Below, one piece after another: positions 25,962 through 34,579 of a stretch of 64,000 nt of DNA (the stretch's first letter is position 1; every line of letters begins with the position of its first letter). The notes below the pieces were generated by a model that saw only the letters and a list, made by a program, of their open reading frames with translations, had not been told where the DNA came from and ran no database searches. Position numbers and translations under genes: made by a program. The stretch lies in contig CAZPHS010000006.1 of NCBI GenBank assembly GCA_964586785.1, positions 34,122 to 98,121 on the forward strand, written 5' to 3'. Source of the stretch: SZUA-584 sp041656035. GTDB lineage: Bacteria; Bacillota; Clostridia; Christensenellales; SZUA-584.

Positions 25962-26285
25962 ATGGCAAGAATGCATATTAGAAAAGAAGATAAAGTTGTG
26001 GTTATATCCGGTAAGGATAAGGGCAAAAAAGGCAAGGTTATGTTTGTAGAGCCTTCAACCGGCCGCCTTATTGTTGAAAAGGTAAACGTGGTAAAAAAAC
26101 ACCAGAAGCCGAAAGGACAGGGTAAACCGGGCGGAATAGTTAATCAGGAAGCGCCTATAGACGCCAGCAATGTTATGCTTGTCTGCGCGAAATGCGGCAA
26201 GCCTACGCGTATTGCATTCAAGCTCCTAAAAGACGGGGGCAAAGTGCGCGCGTGCAAAAAATGCGGCGAGACGTTTGACAAGTAA
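25962..26285 (+). CDS. rplX: 50S ribosomal protein L24 (zinc-ribbon type)
   Basis: Protein of 107 residues. The N-terminal KOW motif is KVVVISGKDKGKKGKV, and the C-terminus has two CXXC pairs (CAKCGK and CKKCGE), a probable zinc-binding element found in a subset of bacterial L24 proteins. It initiates 50S assembly. The start is 14 bp after rplN behind GGAAGGCGG. Confidence 0.97.
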   Translation: MARMHIRKEDKVVVISGKDKGKKGKVMFVEPSTGRLIVEKVNVVKKHQKPKGQGKPGGIVNQEAPIDASNVMLVCAKCGKPTRIAFKLLKDGGKVRACKKCGETFDK

Positions 26286-26302
26286 GGGGAGGATTTTAGC
26301 AG

Positions 26303-26845
26303 ATGCCTAGGTTAAAGGATATGTACGAAAAACAAGCCATACCTGCGCTGGTAAAAAGGTTTGGATATAAAAACGCCATGCAGGCGCCAAGGCTTGAAAA
26401 AATAGTTATCAATATGGGGCTTGGCGACGCAAAAGACAATCCGAAAAGCCTTGATTCGGCCGTTGAGGATTTGACGATAATTGCCGGTCAAAGGCCGGTT
26501 GTTACAAGGGCAAAAAAAAGCGTCGCAAATTTTAAGGTGCGCGAAGGCATGAAGGTTGGCGCGAAGGTTACGCTGCGCGGTAATCGTATGTACGAATTCG
26601 CGGACAGACTGATGAATATCGCTTTGCCTCGGGTACGGGACTTTCGCGGTTTATCCACAGCGGCTTTTGACGGACGCGGCAACTATGCCTTAGGGCTTAA
26701 AGAGCAGTTAGTGTTTCCCGAGATTATCTATGATAATGTTGATAAAATACGCGGTATGGATATAGTGCTGGTGACATCGGCAAAAACCGATGAAGAGGCG
26801 CGGGAGCTTTTGGCGCTGCTGGGCATGCCGTTTAAGCGCTCATAA
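26303..26845 (+). CDS. rplE: 50S ribosomal protein L5
   Basis: Protein of 180 residues with the conserved LEKIVINMGLG, VTRAKKSVANFKVREG and VRDFRGLS segments. It binds 5S rRNA and contacts the P-site tRNA elbow. Normal length; the SD is GGGGAGG. It precedes the zinc-type S14 gene. Confidence 0.98.
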   Translation: MPRLKDMYEKQAIPALVKRFGYKNAMQAPRLEKIVINMGLGDAKDNPKSLDSAVEDLTIIAGQRPVVTRAKKSVANFKVREGMKVGAKVTLRGNRMYEFADRLMNIALPRVRDFRGLSTAAFDGRGNYALGLKEQLVFPEIIYDNVDKIRGMDIVLVTSAKTDEEARELLALLGMPFKRS

Positions 26846-26870
26846 GAAAGTTAATCGGAGGTTAAAACAA

Positions 26871-27056
26871 TTGGCTAAAAAGTCGATGATAAACAAACAG
26901 CAGAAGGGCTCAAAATTCTCAACCCGAAATTATACTCGGTGTACCATTTGCGGCAGGCCTCACGCCGTGCTGCGCAAATACGGCGTATGCCGCATCTGTT
27001 TTAGGGAGCTTGCCTACAAGGGCGAGATTCCGGGTGTGAGAAAAGCGAGCTGGTAG
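26871..27056 (+). CDS. rpsZ: 30S ribosomal protein S14, zinc-binding (type Z)
   Basis: Protein of 61 residues, the exact size of the zinc form, starting at TTG 26871 (MAKKSMINKQQ) behind CGGAGG. The four zinc ligands are CTIC and CRIC around residues 24-43. It belongs to the 30S head and is the housekeeping form in many Bacillota; no zinc-free paralogue is visible here. Confidence 0.97.
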   Translation: MAKKSMINKQQKGSKFSTRNYTRCTICGRPHAVLRKYGVCRICFRELAYKGEIPGVRKASW

Positions 27057-27089
27057 GCTTTTGTGCTATAAAACAAGGAGGTTATTTTA

Positions 27090-27488
27090 ATGCCTGTAAC
27101 AGATCCTGTAGCGGATATGCTAACGCGCATCCGTAATGCAATCGGAGCTAAACACGAAGTAATCGATATTCCGGCTTCCAGAACAAAAAAGGCTATAGCT
27201 AGCATTTTGCTTAAGGAAGGCTTTATAAAAGGATATGAATATTTAGAGGAAGGCCCGCAAGGCGTAATCAGAGTTACTTTGAAATACGGCGATAAGGACG
27301 TATCTATTATCAACGGGCTTAAGAAGATAAGCAAACCGGGGCTTAGGGTATACGCAAACAAAGACGAGCTGCCTAAGGTTTTGGGCGGGCTTGGGGTTGC
27401 CATAATATCCACGTCCAAAGGCATTATGACCGACCGCGACGCGAGGGAAAACGGCGTGGGCGGAGAGGTTTTGGCTTTTGTCTGGTGA
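27090..27488 (+). CDS. rpsH: 30S ribosomal protein S8
   Basis: Protein of 132 residues starting MPVTDPVADMLTRIRNA, ending with the conserved STSKGIMTDRDARENGVGGEVLAFVW part. It binds 16S h21 and represses the spc operon in E. coli. The SD is AAGGAGG. A long open frame on the opposite strand here is a shadow. Confidence 0.98.
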   Translation: MPVTDPVADMLTRIRNAIGAKHEVIDIPASRTKKAIASILLKEGFIKGYEYLEEGPQGVIRVTLKYGDKDVSIINGLKKISKPGLRVYANKDELPKVLGGLGVAIISTSKGIMTDRDARENGVGGEVLAFVW

Positions 27489-27539
27489 CAAAAGGCATGT
27501 TTGCTTGATGAACATTACGCTTACGCGGAGGAGATAATA

Positions 27540-28079
27540 ATGTCGAGAATCGGGAAAATGCCCATCAGTCTGCCGCAGGGAGTTACGGTTTCGGTGGAAG
27601 CCGGAAACATTGTGCGCGTAAAAGGCAAGAAGGGCGAGCTTGAGGAGAAGATACCTTCCGAAATAACCGTAGAAATTAAGGACGGTATAATAAACGTCTC
27701 GCGCGGTTCGGACGCGAAGAAAGACAGGGCTATGCACGGGCTCAGCCGCGCGCTGATAGCTAACATGGTAATCGGCGTTACGGAAGGTTTCACAAAAACG
27801 CTGGAGGTTATAGGCGTGGGTTACAGGGTGCAGAAAAGCGGAAGCAAGATAGTGCTTAACGTCGGATATTCGCATCCCATTGAAGTGCCGGAGCAAAATG
27901 GTATAACGCTGGATGTCGAAGGGGCTAATATAATAAAAGTTACGGGTATGTCCAAACAGACTGTCGGACAATTTGCCGCCGATATACGCGGTATCCGTCC
28001 TCCCGAGCCGTACAAAGGCAAAGGGATACGTTATCAGAACGAACAGGTGCTCCGTAAAGTCGGCAAGACCGGAATGTAG
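27540..28079 (+). CDS. rplF: 50S ribosomal protein L6
   Basis: Protein of 179 residues from ATG 27540 (GCGGAGGAG upstream) with MSRIGKMPISLPQGV. The second domain ends in GIRPPEPYKGKGIRY. It lies near the GTPase-associated centre. The intact 179-residue length is standard. Confidence 0.98.
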   Translation: MSRIGKMPISLPQGVTVSVEAGNIVRVKGKKGELEEKIPSEITVEIKDGIINVSRGSDAKKDRAMHGLSRALIANMVIGVTEGFTKTLEVIGVGYRVQKSGSKIVLNVGYSHPIEVPEQNGITLDVEGANIIKVTGMSKQTVGQFAADIRGIRPPEPYKGKGIRYQNEQVLRKVGKTGM

Positions 28080-28093
28080 AGAGGTGACTTACA

Positions 28094-28462
28094 GTGTTTA
28101 TAAAAGAAGACAGAAACCAGCTGCGTAAAATAAGGCACGAGAGAGTGCGCAATAAAATAAACGGCACCGCGGTAAAACCAAGGCTTAACGTTTTCCGCAG
28201 TTCAAACCATATTTATGCACAGTTGATTGACGATGTAAAAGGCGTTACGCTTGCGAGCATCTCAACGCTGAGCGGAGAGCTGAAAAGCGAGCTTAAAGGA
28301 AAGACAAAACAGGAAGCGGCGAAAATCGTCGGTTCGGCGATAGGAAAAAGAGCGATTGCAAACGGAATCGATCAAGTGGTTTTTGACAGGGGCGGATATA
28401 TTTACATGGGAAGAGTACAACAGTTGGCTGACGGCGCCAGAGAAGCCGGACTTAAGTTTTAA
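28094..28462 (+). CDS. rplR: 50S ribosomal protein L18
   Basis: Protein of 122 residues starting MFIKEDRNQLRKIRHERVR. It has the conserved RLNVFRSSNHIYAQLIDD and ends AREAGLKF. It binds 5S rRNA together with L5. The SD is GAGAGGTG. Confidence 0.98.
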   Translation: MFIKEDRNQLRKIRHERVRNKINGTAVKPRLNVFRSSNHIYAQLIDDVKGVTLASISTLSGELKSELKGKTKQEAAKIVGSAIGKRAIANGIDQVVFDRGGYIYMGRVQQLADGAREAGLKF

Positions 28463-28479
28463 ATAGGGAGGTTTGTCTG

Positions 28480-29046
28480 GTGCAGAGAAACGAGTCATTT
28501 GTGAAAAACGACAGGAGAAGCGATAAAGGGGCGCCGCGCGGCGGACGCAAGCCTTTTAAGAAAGAAGAAGAGCAGGAATTTAAAGAAAAGCTCGTTTACG
28601 TCAACCGGGTCGCCAAGGTTGTAAAGGGCGGGAGAAATTTCCGCTTTACGGCTTTAGTCGTGGTCGGCGACGAGAACGGGCGCGTTGGAGTGGGGCTTGG
28701 AAAAGCCGCCGAGATTCCCGACGCTATTTCAAAAGCCGTTCAGAAGGCAAAGCGCAGCCTTATAAACGTGCCTATTGTGGGCACAACGATACCTCACGAG
28801 GTAATAGGGATTTTCGGCAGGGGCAAAGTTTTGCTGCTGCCGGCGTCGGAAGGTACCGGAGTTATAGCGGGCGGACCCGCAAGAGCCGTGCTTGAGCTTG
28901 CGGGCGTAAAAGATATAAAGACGAAATCTCAAGGCTCGAACACCCCCGTAAATTGTGTAAAGGCGACGATTGAAGGATTAAAGGCGTTAAAAACTGCCGA
29001 GCAATACGCGAAACTGCGCGGTATAAGCGCGGAACAGTTAAGATAG
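28480..29046 (+). CDS. rpsE: 30S ribosomal protein S5
   Basis: Protein of 188 residues from GTG 28480 (GGGAGG at 28466-28471). A lysine/arginine/glutamate-rich N-terminal extension of about 30 residues precedes the core FKEKLVYVNRVAKVVKGG; the core then has GKAAEIPDAISKAV and GSNTPVNCVKAT. It acts in decoding accuracy and mRNA entry. Confidence 0.97.
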   Translation: MQRNESFVKNDRRSDKGAPRGGRKPFKKEEEQEFKEKLVYVNRVAKVVKGGRNFRFTALVVVGDENGRVGVGLGKAAEIPDAISKAVQKAKRSLINVPIVGTTIPHEVIGIFGRGKVLLLPASEGTGVIAGGPARAVLELAGVKDIKTKSQGSNTPVNCVKATIEGLKALKTAEQYAKLRGISAEQLR

Positions 29047-29063
29047 GGAGGGCTATTATAGCT

Positions 29064-29258
29064 ATGGCTAAGAAAAAAACAACAAAAATTAAAGTGCAGC
29101 TTGTAAAAAGCCCCATAGGATATTCGAAGGATCAAAAGGCTACCGTCGAGGCGCTTGGGCTGCGCAGGCTTAATTCGGTCGCCGAACACGATGATAACGA
29201 ATGTATACGAGGCATGATAAAAAAAGTAACGCACCTTGTTAGGGTGCTCGATGTATAG
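29064..29258 (+). CDS. rpmD: 50S ribosomal protein L30
   Basis: Protein of 64 residues with the ferredoxin-like core VQLVKSPIGYSKDQKATVEALGL and the LNSVAEHDDN segment. Small late-assembly protein of the 50S; typical place between rpsE and rplO. The SD is GGGAGGG. Confidence 0.97.
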   Translation: MAKKKTTKIKVQLVKSPIGYSKDQKATVEALGLRRLNSVAEHDDNECIRGMIKKVTHLVRVLDV

Positions 29259-29273
29259 CGGGGAGGGCAGGCT

Positions 29274-29717
29274 GTGAAACTAAGCGATTTGAAACCGGCT
29301 CCGGGTTCAAGGAAAACTAAAAAACGTGTCGGCAGGGGCATTGGCTCGGGGCTGGGCAAAACTTCGACACGCGGTCAGGACGGCCAGAAAAGCAGAAGCG
29401 GCGGCGGTGTGCGCCCCGGTTTTGAGGGCGGCCAGATGCCGCTTTCGCGGCGCTTGCCCAAAAGAGGGTTTACCAACATATTCGCCAAGGAATATGCAAC
29501 TGTTAACGTATGTGAGCTTAACCGTTTTGAAGACGGCACAGAGATAACCGCCGCGTTTCTTAAGGAACAAAGAATAATCAGGAAGATTAACGACGGTTTA
29601 AAAGTGCTTGGAAACGGAGAGCTTACAAAAAAACTTACCGTTAAGGCGGCAAAGTTCACGGAAACCGCGGCGGAAAAAATAGCTGCCGCCGGCGGAACGG
29701 CAGAGGTGGTTGAATAA
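29274..29717 (+). CDS. rplO: 50S ribosomal protein L15
   Basis: Protein of 147 residues from GTG 29274 (GGGGAGGG upstream), starting MKLSDLKPAPGSRKTKKRVGRG. The glycine-rich N-terminal arm has GKTSTRGQDGQKSR. It penetrates deep into the 50S during late assembly. The stop overlaps the secY start by one base. Confidence 0.97.
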   Translation: MKLSDLKPAPGSRKTKKRVGRGIGSGLGKTSTRGQDGQKSRSGGGVRPGFEGGQMPLSRRLPKRGFTNIFAKEYATVNVCELNRFEDGTEITAAFLKEQRIIRKINDGLKVLGNGELTKKLTVKAAKFTETAAEKIAAAGGTAEVVE

Positions 29718-30979
29718 TGTTTAGTACGCTTCGAAACGCATGGAAGGTTGCCGATATCAAGAAAAAGATGATATATACGCTTATGATGCTGTTTGTTTAC
29801 AGAATCGGCGCGACAGTAACCGTTCCCGGCGTGGATGTCGTTTATGTGGGGAACGAAGTAAACAAATACGCGCTCGGCGGGTTTATAGATTTGTTCGCGG
29901 GCGGCGCGCTTTCCAACTTTTCGCTTTTCGCGCTGGGAATAATGCCGTATATCACCGCGTCAATTATAATGAACCTGCTGACTATGGCGATACCCGCGCT
30001 TGAGAGGATGTCTAAAGAGGGACCCGAAGGCCGCAAAAAGATTGCGTCAATTACGCGCTACGCGGGCGTCGGGCTTGGTCTTATACAGGCAATAGGCGTA
30101 CTCGCCATATTTGGCGACAGCGCGCTGCTTGAGCTTGGCACGCCGATTATTATCAATAAGATAACGATTGTGCTTTGCTTAACGGCCGGCACCGCGCTTA
30201 TTATGTGGATTGGCGAGCTTATTACTGAAAACGGCGTAGGCAACGGAATCTCTCTTATTATTTTTATAAATATAATCTCGAGACTTCCCGGCGCGGCGTA
30301 TGCCTCGGTGGCAAGCATATTCATGGGCGCTCCGGTTACTTCGCTCATTATAATTCTTGTCGCCGCTTTGGCAATTATCACGGGCATTACATTTATTGAC
30401 CTTGGAGAGAGACGAATACCCGTACAGTACGCCAAAAGAGTTATCGGGCGCAAGATATACGGCGGCCAAGCGACGCATATACCGATGAAGATAAACCAGT
30501 CGGGTGTTATGCCTCTTATTTTCGCCATGACGCTGCTTCAGTTTCCGACGATGATAATGGGCTTTATGGCTCCCGAAACGCGCGCCGGATACGACGCGGT
30601 TATGGGCGCGGATAAGCCTTTGTACCTTGTGGTTTTCGCGTTATTGATTTTCTTCTTTACATTTTTCTATTCGCAGGCGACATTTAACCCTGTGGAGGTA
30701 TCTAAGAACTTGCAGCAGAACGGCGGATTCCTTCCGGGCATACGCGCGGGCAAACCGACATCGGATTACCTGCATAAGATACTTGTTCGCGTAACGCTTT
30801 TCGGCGCGATATTTCTCGCGCTTGTGGCTACGATACCGACGGGAGTCGGCGCCGTCGCGGGGGTAAGCTCGCCGTTCGGCGCAACAAGCCTGCTTATTAT
30901 GGTGAGCGTTTCGCTTGAAACAACCAGGCAGCTTGAATCTCAGATGATGATGCGTCATTATAAGGGATTCTTAAAATAG
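29717..30979 (+). CDS. secY: Protein translocase subunit SecY
   Basis: Protein of 420 residues with ten predicted transmembrane helices, the usual SecY size. Family marks include the plug region GGFIDLFAGGALSNFSLFALGIMPYITASII, shown here by its central GGALSNFSLFALGIMPYI part, ERMSKEGPEGRKKI in a cytosolic loop, and ARRIPVQYA-like RRIPVQYAKR. It forms the membrane channel for secreted and membrane proteins with SecE and SecG. Its place after rplO and before adk is the classic spc-operon order. Confidence 0.98.
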   Translation: MFSTLRNAWKVADIKKKMIYTLMMLFVYRIGATVTVPGVDVVYVGNEVNKYALGGFIDLFAGGALSNFSLFALGIMPYITASIIMNLLTMAIPALERMSKEGPEGRKKIASITRYAGVGLGLIQAIGVLAIFGDSALLELGTPIIINKITIVLCLTAGTALIMWIGELITENGVGNGISLIIFINIISRLPGAAYASVASIFMGAPVTSLIIILVAALAIITGITFIDLGERRIPVQYAKRVIGRKIYGGQATHIPMKINQSGVMPLIFAMTLLQFPTMIMGFMAPETRAGYDAVMGADKPLYLVVFALLIFFFTFFYSQATFNPVEVSKNLQQNGGFLPGIRAGKPTSDYLHKILVRVTLFGAIFLALVATIPTGVGAVAGVSSPFGATSLLIMVSVSLETTRQLESQMMMRHYKGFLK

Positions 30980-30988
30980 AGGTGTTTT

Positions 30989-31627
30989 ATGAACCTTATG
31001 TTTCTCGGTCCGCCGGGAGCGGGCAAAGGTACGCAGGCGGTCAGGCTTGCGGAAAAATTTAATATCCCCCATATCTCAACCGGCGATATGCTGCGGCAAG
31101 AGATAAAAAACGGTACGGAGCTTGGGGAAAAGGCAAAGGCCTATATCAGCGAGGGAAAGCTTGTGCCCGACGATGTTATAATAGGTATGATAGAGGGGCG
31201 CATAGCAAAGCCCGACGCGCGCGAGGGGTTTATACTCGACGGGTTTCCGCGCACGCGTGAACAGGCGCAGGCGCTTGAGGGGTTTACCAAGCTTGACGCG
31301 GTAGTGAACATTGATTCGCGTGACGACCAGATAGTAAAGCGTATCTGCGGACGGCGTGTATGCGACGAGTGCGGCGCAATTTATCAGGAATCGAAGCTAA
31401 CGAATAAGGCAAGCTGTTTAAAATGCGGCGGCCGGCTCTGTGTGCGCGAGGACGATAATGAGGAGACAATACGCAAAAGATTGTGCGAGTATAAAAAAAA
31501 GACAATGCCGCTGATTGGTTTTTATGCCGAACGCGGCATACTGCACAACATTCCGGACAACGGGACAATAGACGACATAACGCAGAATATACTTGCGGTG
31601 CTTTGTACGGTATATGATAGTATTTAA
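30989..31627 (+). CDS. adk: Adenylate kinase
   Basis: Protein of 212 residues, long-lid type. The P-loop GPPGAGKGTQA is at residues 7-17, followed by HISTGDMLR, DGFPRT and a lid with two cysteine pairs (CDEC and CLKC) that probably bind zinc, as in Gram-positive adenylate kinases. It equilibrates ATP, AMP and ADP. It starts 9 bp after secY behind GAGGTG, and overlaps map by 14 nt. Confidence 0.98.
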   Translation: MNLMFLGPPGAGKGTQAVRLAEKFNIPHISTGDMLRQEIKNGTELGEKAKAYISEGKLVPDDVIIGMIEGRIAKPDAREGFILDGFPRTREQAQALEGFTKLDAVVNIDSRDDQIVKRICGRRVCDECGAIYQESKLTNKASCLKCGGRLCVREDDNEETIRKRLCEYKKKTMPLIGFYAERGILHNIPDNGTIDDITQNILAVLCTVYDSI

Positions 31628-32360
31628 GTCGGCGCGTGAAATAGAACTTATGCGCGATGCCGGAAGGATATCGGCGCAGGCGCTGTGCGCCGTGGGAGAG
31701 GCGATACGTCCGGGCGTGGCAACTTGCGAGCTTGACGCGGCCGCGAGGCGTTTTATTGCCAAGCACGGAGGAGAGCCGTCGTTCTTAGGATATTGCAATT
31801 ATCCGGCCGCGGTGTGCGTGTCCGTAAATGACGAGGTTGTTCACGGCATACCATCGGACAGAGTGCTCAAAGACGGCGATATAGTCAGCATAGACCTTGG
31901 GGTTGTTTATAAAGGGTATCACGGCGATAACGCGAAAACATTTGCCGTCGGAAAAATATCCGATGAAGCGGCAAGGCTTATAAGCGTTACCGAGCAGTCG
32001 TTTTTCGCGGGTATGCGGGCTTTTAAGGAAGGCGGAAGATTATCCGGCATATCGGAGGGCGTACAGAAAACCGCCGAGGGCGCCGGCTTTTCGGTGGTAA
32101 GGGAGCTTGTCGGGCACGGCATTGGCCGGAAGCTGCACGAGGAGCCTAACGTGCCTAACTTTGTAAGCGCGAACAAAGGCCCGCGTCTGCGGGCGGGAAT
32201 GGTGCTCGCCATTGAGCCCATGATAAACCTTGGCGCAAAAGAGGTTATTACAATGCCCGACGGCTGGACGGTGCGTACAAAAGACGGGAGCCTTTCGTCA
32301 CACTACGAGCATACGGTAGCGTTGACGCAAAACGGCCCTAAGATTTTAACGCAGGCGTAA
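31614..32360 (+). CDS. map: Methionine aminopeptidase, type I
   Basis: Protein of 248 residues from ATG 31614, overlapping adk; a TTG at 31593 is the alternative, and neither has a strong SD. The pita-bread fold carries the five metal ligands: Asp in SIDLGV, Asp in GDNAKTF, His in GHGIGR, Glu in AIEPMI and Glu in HYEHTVAL. It removes the initiator methionine from nascent proteins. Standard spc-operon neighbour. Confidence 0.97.
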   Translation: MIVFKSAREIELMRDAGRISAQALCAVGEAIRPGVATCELDAAARRFIAKHGGEPSFLGYCNYPAAVCVSVNDEVVHGIPSDRVLKDGDIVSIDLGVVYKGYHGDNAKTFAVGKISDEAARLISVTEQSFFAGMRAFKEGGRLSGISEGVQKTAEGAGFSVVRELVGHGIGRKLHEEPNVPNFVSANKGPRLRAGMVLAIEPMINLGAKEVITMPDGWTVRTKDGSLSSHYEHTVALTQNGPKILTQA

Positions 32361-32375
32361 AGGAGTGAGCCAAAA

Positions 32376-32660
32376 GTGATTGAATATCCCGTAGAGATTG
32401 GCAGAGCTGCCATATCGACAGCCGGACGGGACAAAAACAGGTATTTTGTTATTATTGGTATAATTGACGAGCAGTACGTTTATATAGCGGACGGCGAGCT
32501 GCGTAAAATAGATAATCCAAAGAAAAAGAAGCTGAAGCATCTTAAGTTTTGTTCCAAGATGTTTGATGGCATTGCGGGTAAGCTGGAGACGGGAGCGAAA
32601 GTATTTGACGCTGAAATACGAAGCGCCCTAAGATTGTTAAAGAGCGAAAACGAAGCTTAG
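32376..32660 (+). CDS. KOW-domain RNA-binding protein (L14e/L27e-like)
   Basis: Protein of 94 residues from GTG 32376 behind AAGGAGTG. The N-terminal ~50 residues look like a KOW/SH3 barrel (VEIGRAAISTAGRDKNRYFVI), with a basic KIDNPKKKKLKHLKF stretch. This small protein is commonly found between map and infA in Clostridia and is annotated as a KOW-domain protein. The exact function is unknown; a ribosome-associated or RNA-binding role is inferred from the fold and its place. Confidence 0.8.
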   Translation: MIEYPVEIGRAAISTAGRDKNRYFVIIGIIDEQYVYIADGELRKIDNPKKKKLKHLKFCSKMFDGIAGKLETGAKVFDAEIRSALRLLKSENEA

Positions 32661-32674
32661 AAAGGGGAAGCGGT

Positions 32675-32896
32675 TTGTCAAAAGGTGACGTCATTGAGAT
32701 GGAAGGCAGGGTGGTGGACGCCTTTCCAAATGCGGTGTTTGAGGTTGAGCTGGAAAACGGCCATAAGATTCTCGCGCACATTTCGGGCAAATTGCGGATG
32801 CATTATATACGTATACTGCCGGGCGATAAAGTTACCGTGGAGATATCCCCGTATGACTTAAAAAGGGGACGTATAACGTGGCGCGGCAAAGGTTAA
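32675..32896 (+). CDS. infA: Translation initiation factor IF-1
   Basis: Protein of 73 residues from TTG 32675 (AAAGGGGAA upstream), starting MSKGDVIEMEGRVVDAFPNA. The OB fold ends with the conserved YDLKRGRITWR. It binds the 30S A-site during initiation with IF-2 and IF-3. Usual place before rpmJ. Confidence 0.97.
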   Translation: MSKGDVIEMEGRVVDAFPNAVFEVELENGHKILAHISGKLRMHYIRILPGDKVTVEISPYDLKRGRITWRGKG

Positions 32897-32918
32897 TATC
32901 ATAAAGGAGAAACAAGCG

Positions 32919-33032
32919 ATGAAAGTTAGACCGTCGGTTAAACCGATTTGTGAAAAATGCAAGGTAATAAAGCGTAAGGGTAAGGTTATGGTTATTTGTG
33001 TTAACCCTAAGCATAAGCAGACTCAAGGTTGA
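32919..33032 (+). CDS. rpmJ: 50S ribosomal protein L36
   Basis: Protein of 37 residues: MKVRPSVKPICEKCKVI at the start, then a second Cys/His pair (VICVNPKHKQ) completing a zinc site, so this is the zinc-binding form. The SD is AAAGGAG. It is easily missed because of its size, but length and motif are exact. Confidence 0.96.
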   Translation: MKVRPSVKPICEKCKVIKRKGKVMVICVNPKHKQTQG

Positions 33033-33114
33033 ATGTTTGTACGGAGGCGGCTGTGGAATAACATTTCCAATCCGTATGGCTTCTATATAACTATTTTTCG
33101 GAGGTGTAATCTAA

Positions 33115-33483
33115 GTGGCGCGTATAGCTGGTGTTGACCTGCCAAGAGAAAAAAGAGTCGAAATAGGCCTGACATATATATACGGAATAGGGCTTAATAA
33201 ATCTCGTAATATTTTGGCATCGACAGGTGTTGACCCCGATATAAGGGTAAAGGATTTGACCGAATCGGACGTTAGCAAGTTAAGAGAATATATCGACAAG
33301 AATTTAAAAGTCGAGGGAGATCTTCGGCGGGATGTTACGATGAGCATAAAGCGCTTGATGGAAATCGGGTGTTATCGCGGCATCAGGCATCGCAGGGGGC
33401 TGCCCGTTAGAGGACAAAGTTCTAAGCAGAACGCAAGGACGCGAAAAGGACCTAAGCGTACCGCGGGCGGAAAGAGAAAGTGA
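33115..33483 (+). CDS. rpsM: 30S ribosomal protein S13
   Basis: Protein of 122 residues from GTG 33115 (CGGAGGTG upstream), starting MARIAGVDLPREKRVE. It has the helix-two-turn-helix YIYGIGLNKS and the basic tail RTRKGPKRTAGGKRK. It is located in the 30S head and contacts 50S and tRNA. Six of its ten Ile codons are ATA. An 82-bp gap separates it from rpmJ; I saw no promoter in that gap. Confidence 0.98.
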   Translation: MARIAGVDLPREKRVEIGLTYIYGIGLNKSRNILASTGVDPDIRVKDLTESDVSKLREYIDKNLKVEGDLRRDVTMSIKRLMEIGCYRGIRHRRGLPVRGQSSKQNARTRKGPKRTAGGKRK

Positions 33484-33492
33484 GGATAGCAA

Positions 33493-33882
33493 ATGGCTAA
33501 GCCAAAAACAGTATCAAGAAAGCGCAAAGAGAAAAAGAATATAGAGCGCGGCCAGGCGCACATTCGTGCTTCTTTTAATAATACGCTGGTCACCATGACT
33601 GATATTGCGGGCAATACGCTATCGTGGGCAAGTTCCGGCATGGGCTTTAAGGGCTCCAGAAAAAGCACGCCCTTCGCGGCGCAGATAGCGGCGGAAAAAG
33701 CCGCAAGCGCCGCCATGGAACATGGTTTGCGATACGTTGACGTTTATGTGAAGGGCCCGGGTTCGGGCAGAGAAGCGGCAATTCGCGCGCTGCAGACGGC
33801 GGGGCTGGAGGTATGTCTTATAAAAGACGTAACGCCAATACCGCATAACGGCTGCCGTCCGCCAAAGCGCCGGAGAGTATAA
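33493..33882 (+). CDS. rpsK: 30S ribosomal protein S11
   Basis: Protein of 129 residues with AHIRASFNNTLVTMTDIAGN, GPGSGREAAIRALQ and the C-terminal PHNGCRPPKRRRV. It forms part of the platform near the E-site. Standard length and operon place. Confidence 0.98.
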   Translation: MAKPKTVSRKRKEKKNIERGQAHIRASFNNTLVTMTDIAGNTLSWASSGMGFKGSRKSTPFAAQIAAEKAASAAMEHGLRYVDVYVKGPGSGREAAIRALQTAGLEVCLIKDVTPIPHNGCRPPKRRRV

Positions 33883-33897
33883 GGAGGAAAACAAGAC

Positions 33898-34521
33898 ATG
33901 GCAAGATATACAGGTTCTGTTTGCCGCCTTTGCCGCAGGGAAGGCTGCAAGCTGTTTTTGAAAGGCGACAGGTGCTACTCGGGAAAATGCTCGGTTGTAA
34001 AGCGTCCCACGGCACCCGGCGTGCAAACAAGGGGCAGAAAAAAAGTATCCGAGTACGGAATACAGCTGCGTGAGAAACAAAAGGTTAAGCGTGCTTACGG
34101 TATGCTTGAGGCACAGTTTGAAAAATACTACAAACTTGCCGAGCGCATGAAGGGTAAGTCCGGCGAGAATTTGTTAAAGCTGCTCGAGTCGCGGATTGAC
34201 AATGTGGTTTACCGCCTCGGCCTTGCGGATTCCCGCGCGCAGGCGCGTCAGACCGTTCTGCACGGACATATACTTGTTAACGGCAAAAAGGTTGATATAC
34301 CTTCTTTGTTTGTAAGTATAGGCGATGAGATATCCGTAAAAAAGAAGTCCGCCGATACCGATCGCTTTAAAGAGATACGCGAAAGCGAAGCGCGTCCCAT
34401 GCCAAGCTGGCTTAGCATGGACAACTTAAGCTTAACCGGCAAAGTGGTTGCGGAGCCGGCGAGAGAAGATATGGATCTTACCATAGAGGAGCACTTGATC
34501 GTTGAGTATTACTCCAAGTAA
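33898..34521 (+). CDS. rpsD: 30S ribosomal protein S4 (zinc-binding form)
   Basis: Protein of 207 residues. The N-terminus holds four or more cysteines (CRLCRREGC and CYSGKC), the zinc-binding form; the S4 RNA-binding domain (RLGLADSRAQARQTVLHGHI-like) is at about residues 95-160. It nucleates 30S assembly and can autoregulate the alpha operon in other bacteria. The SD is AAGGAGG. Confidence 0.98.
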   Translation: MARYTGSVCRLCRREGCKLFLKGDRCYSGKCSVVKRPTAPGVQTRGRKKVSEYGIQLREKQKVKRAYGMLEAQFEKYYKLAERMKGKSGENLLKLLESRIDNVVYRLGLADSRAQARQTVLHGHILVNGKKVDIPSLFVSIGDEISVKKKSADTDRFKEIRESEARPMPSWLSMDNLSLTGKVVAEPAREDMDLTIEEHLIVEYYSK

Positions 34522-34579
34522 GCGGTTTTTGTGAGCGGTTGCCCTCAGAAAATTTATCGTTTATAACGGGAGGGTTATA

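Noticed and set aside
27243..27971. 242-codon open frame opposite rpsH and rplF
   Set aside because: Both sense genes are intact ribosomal proteins; the antisense product has no recognisable domain.
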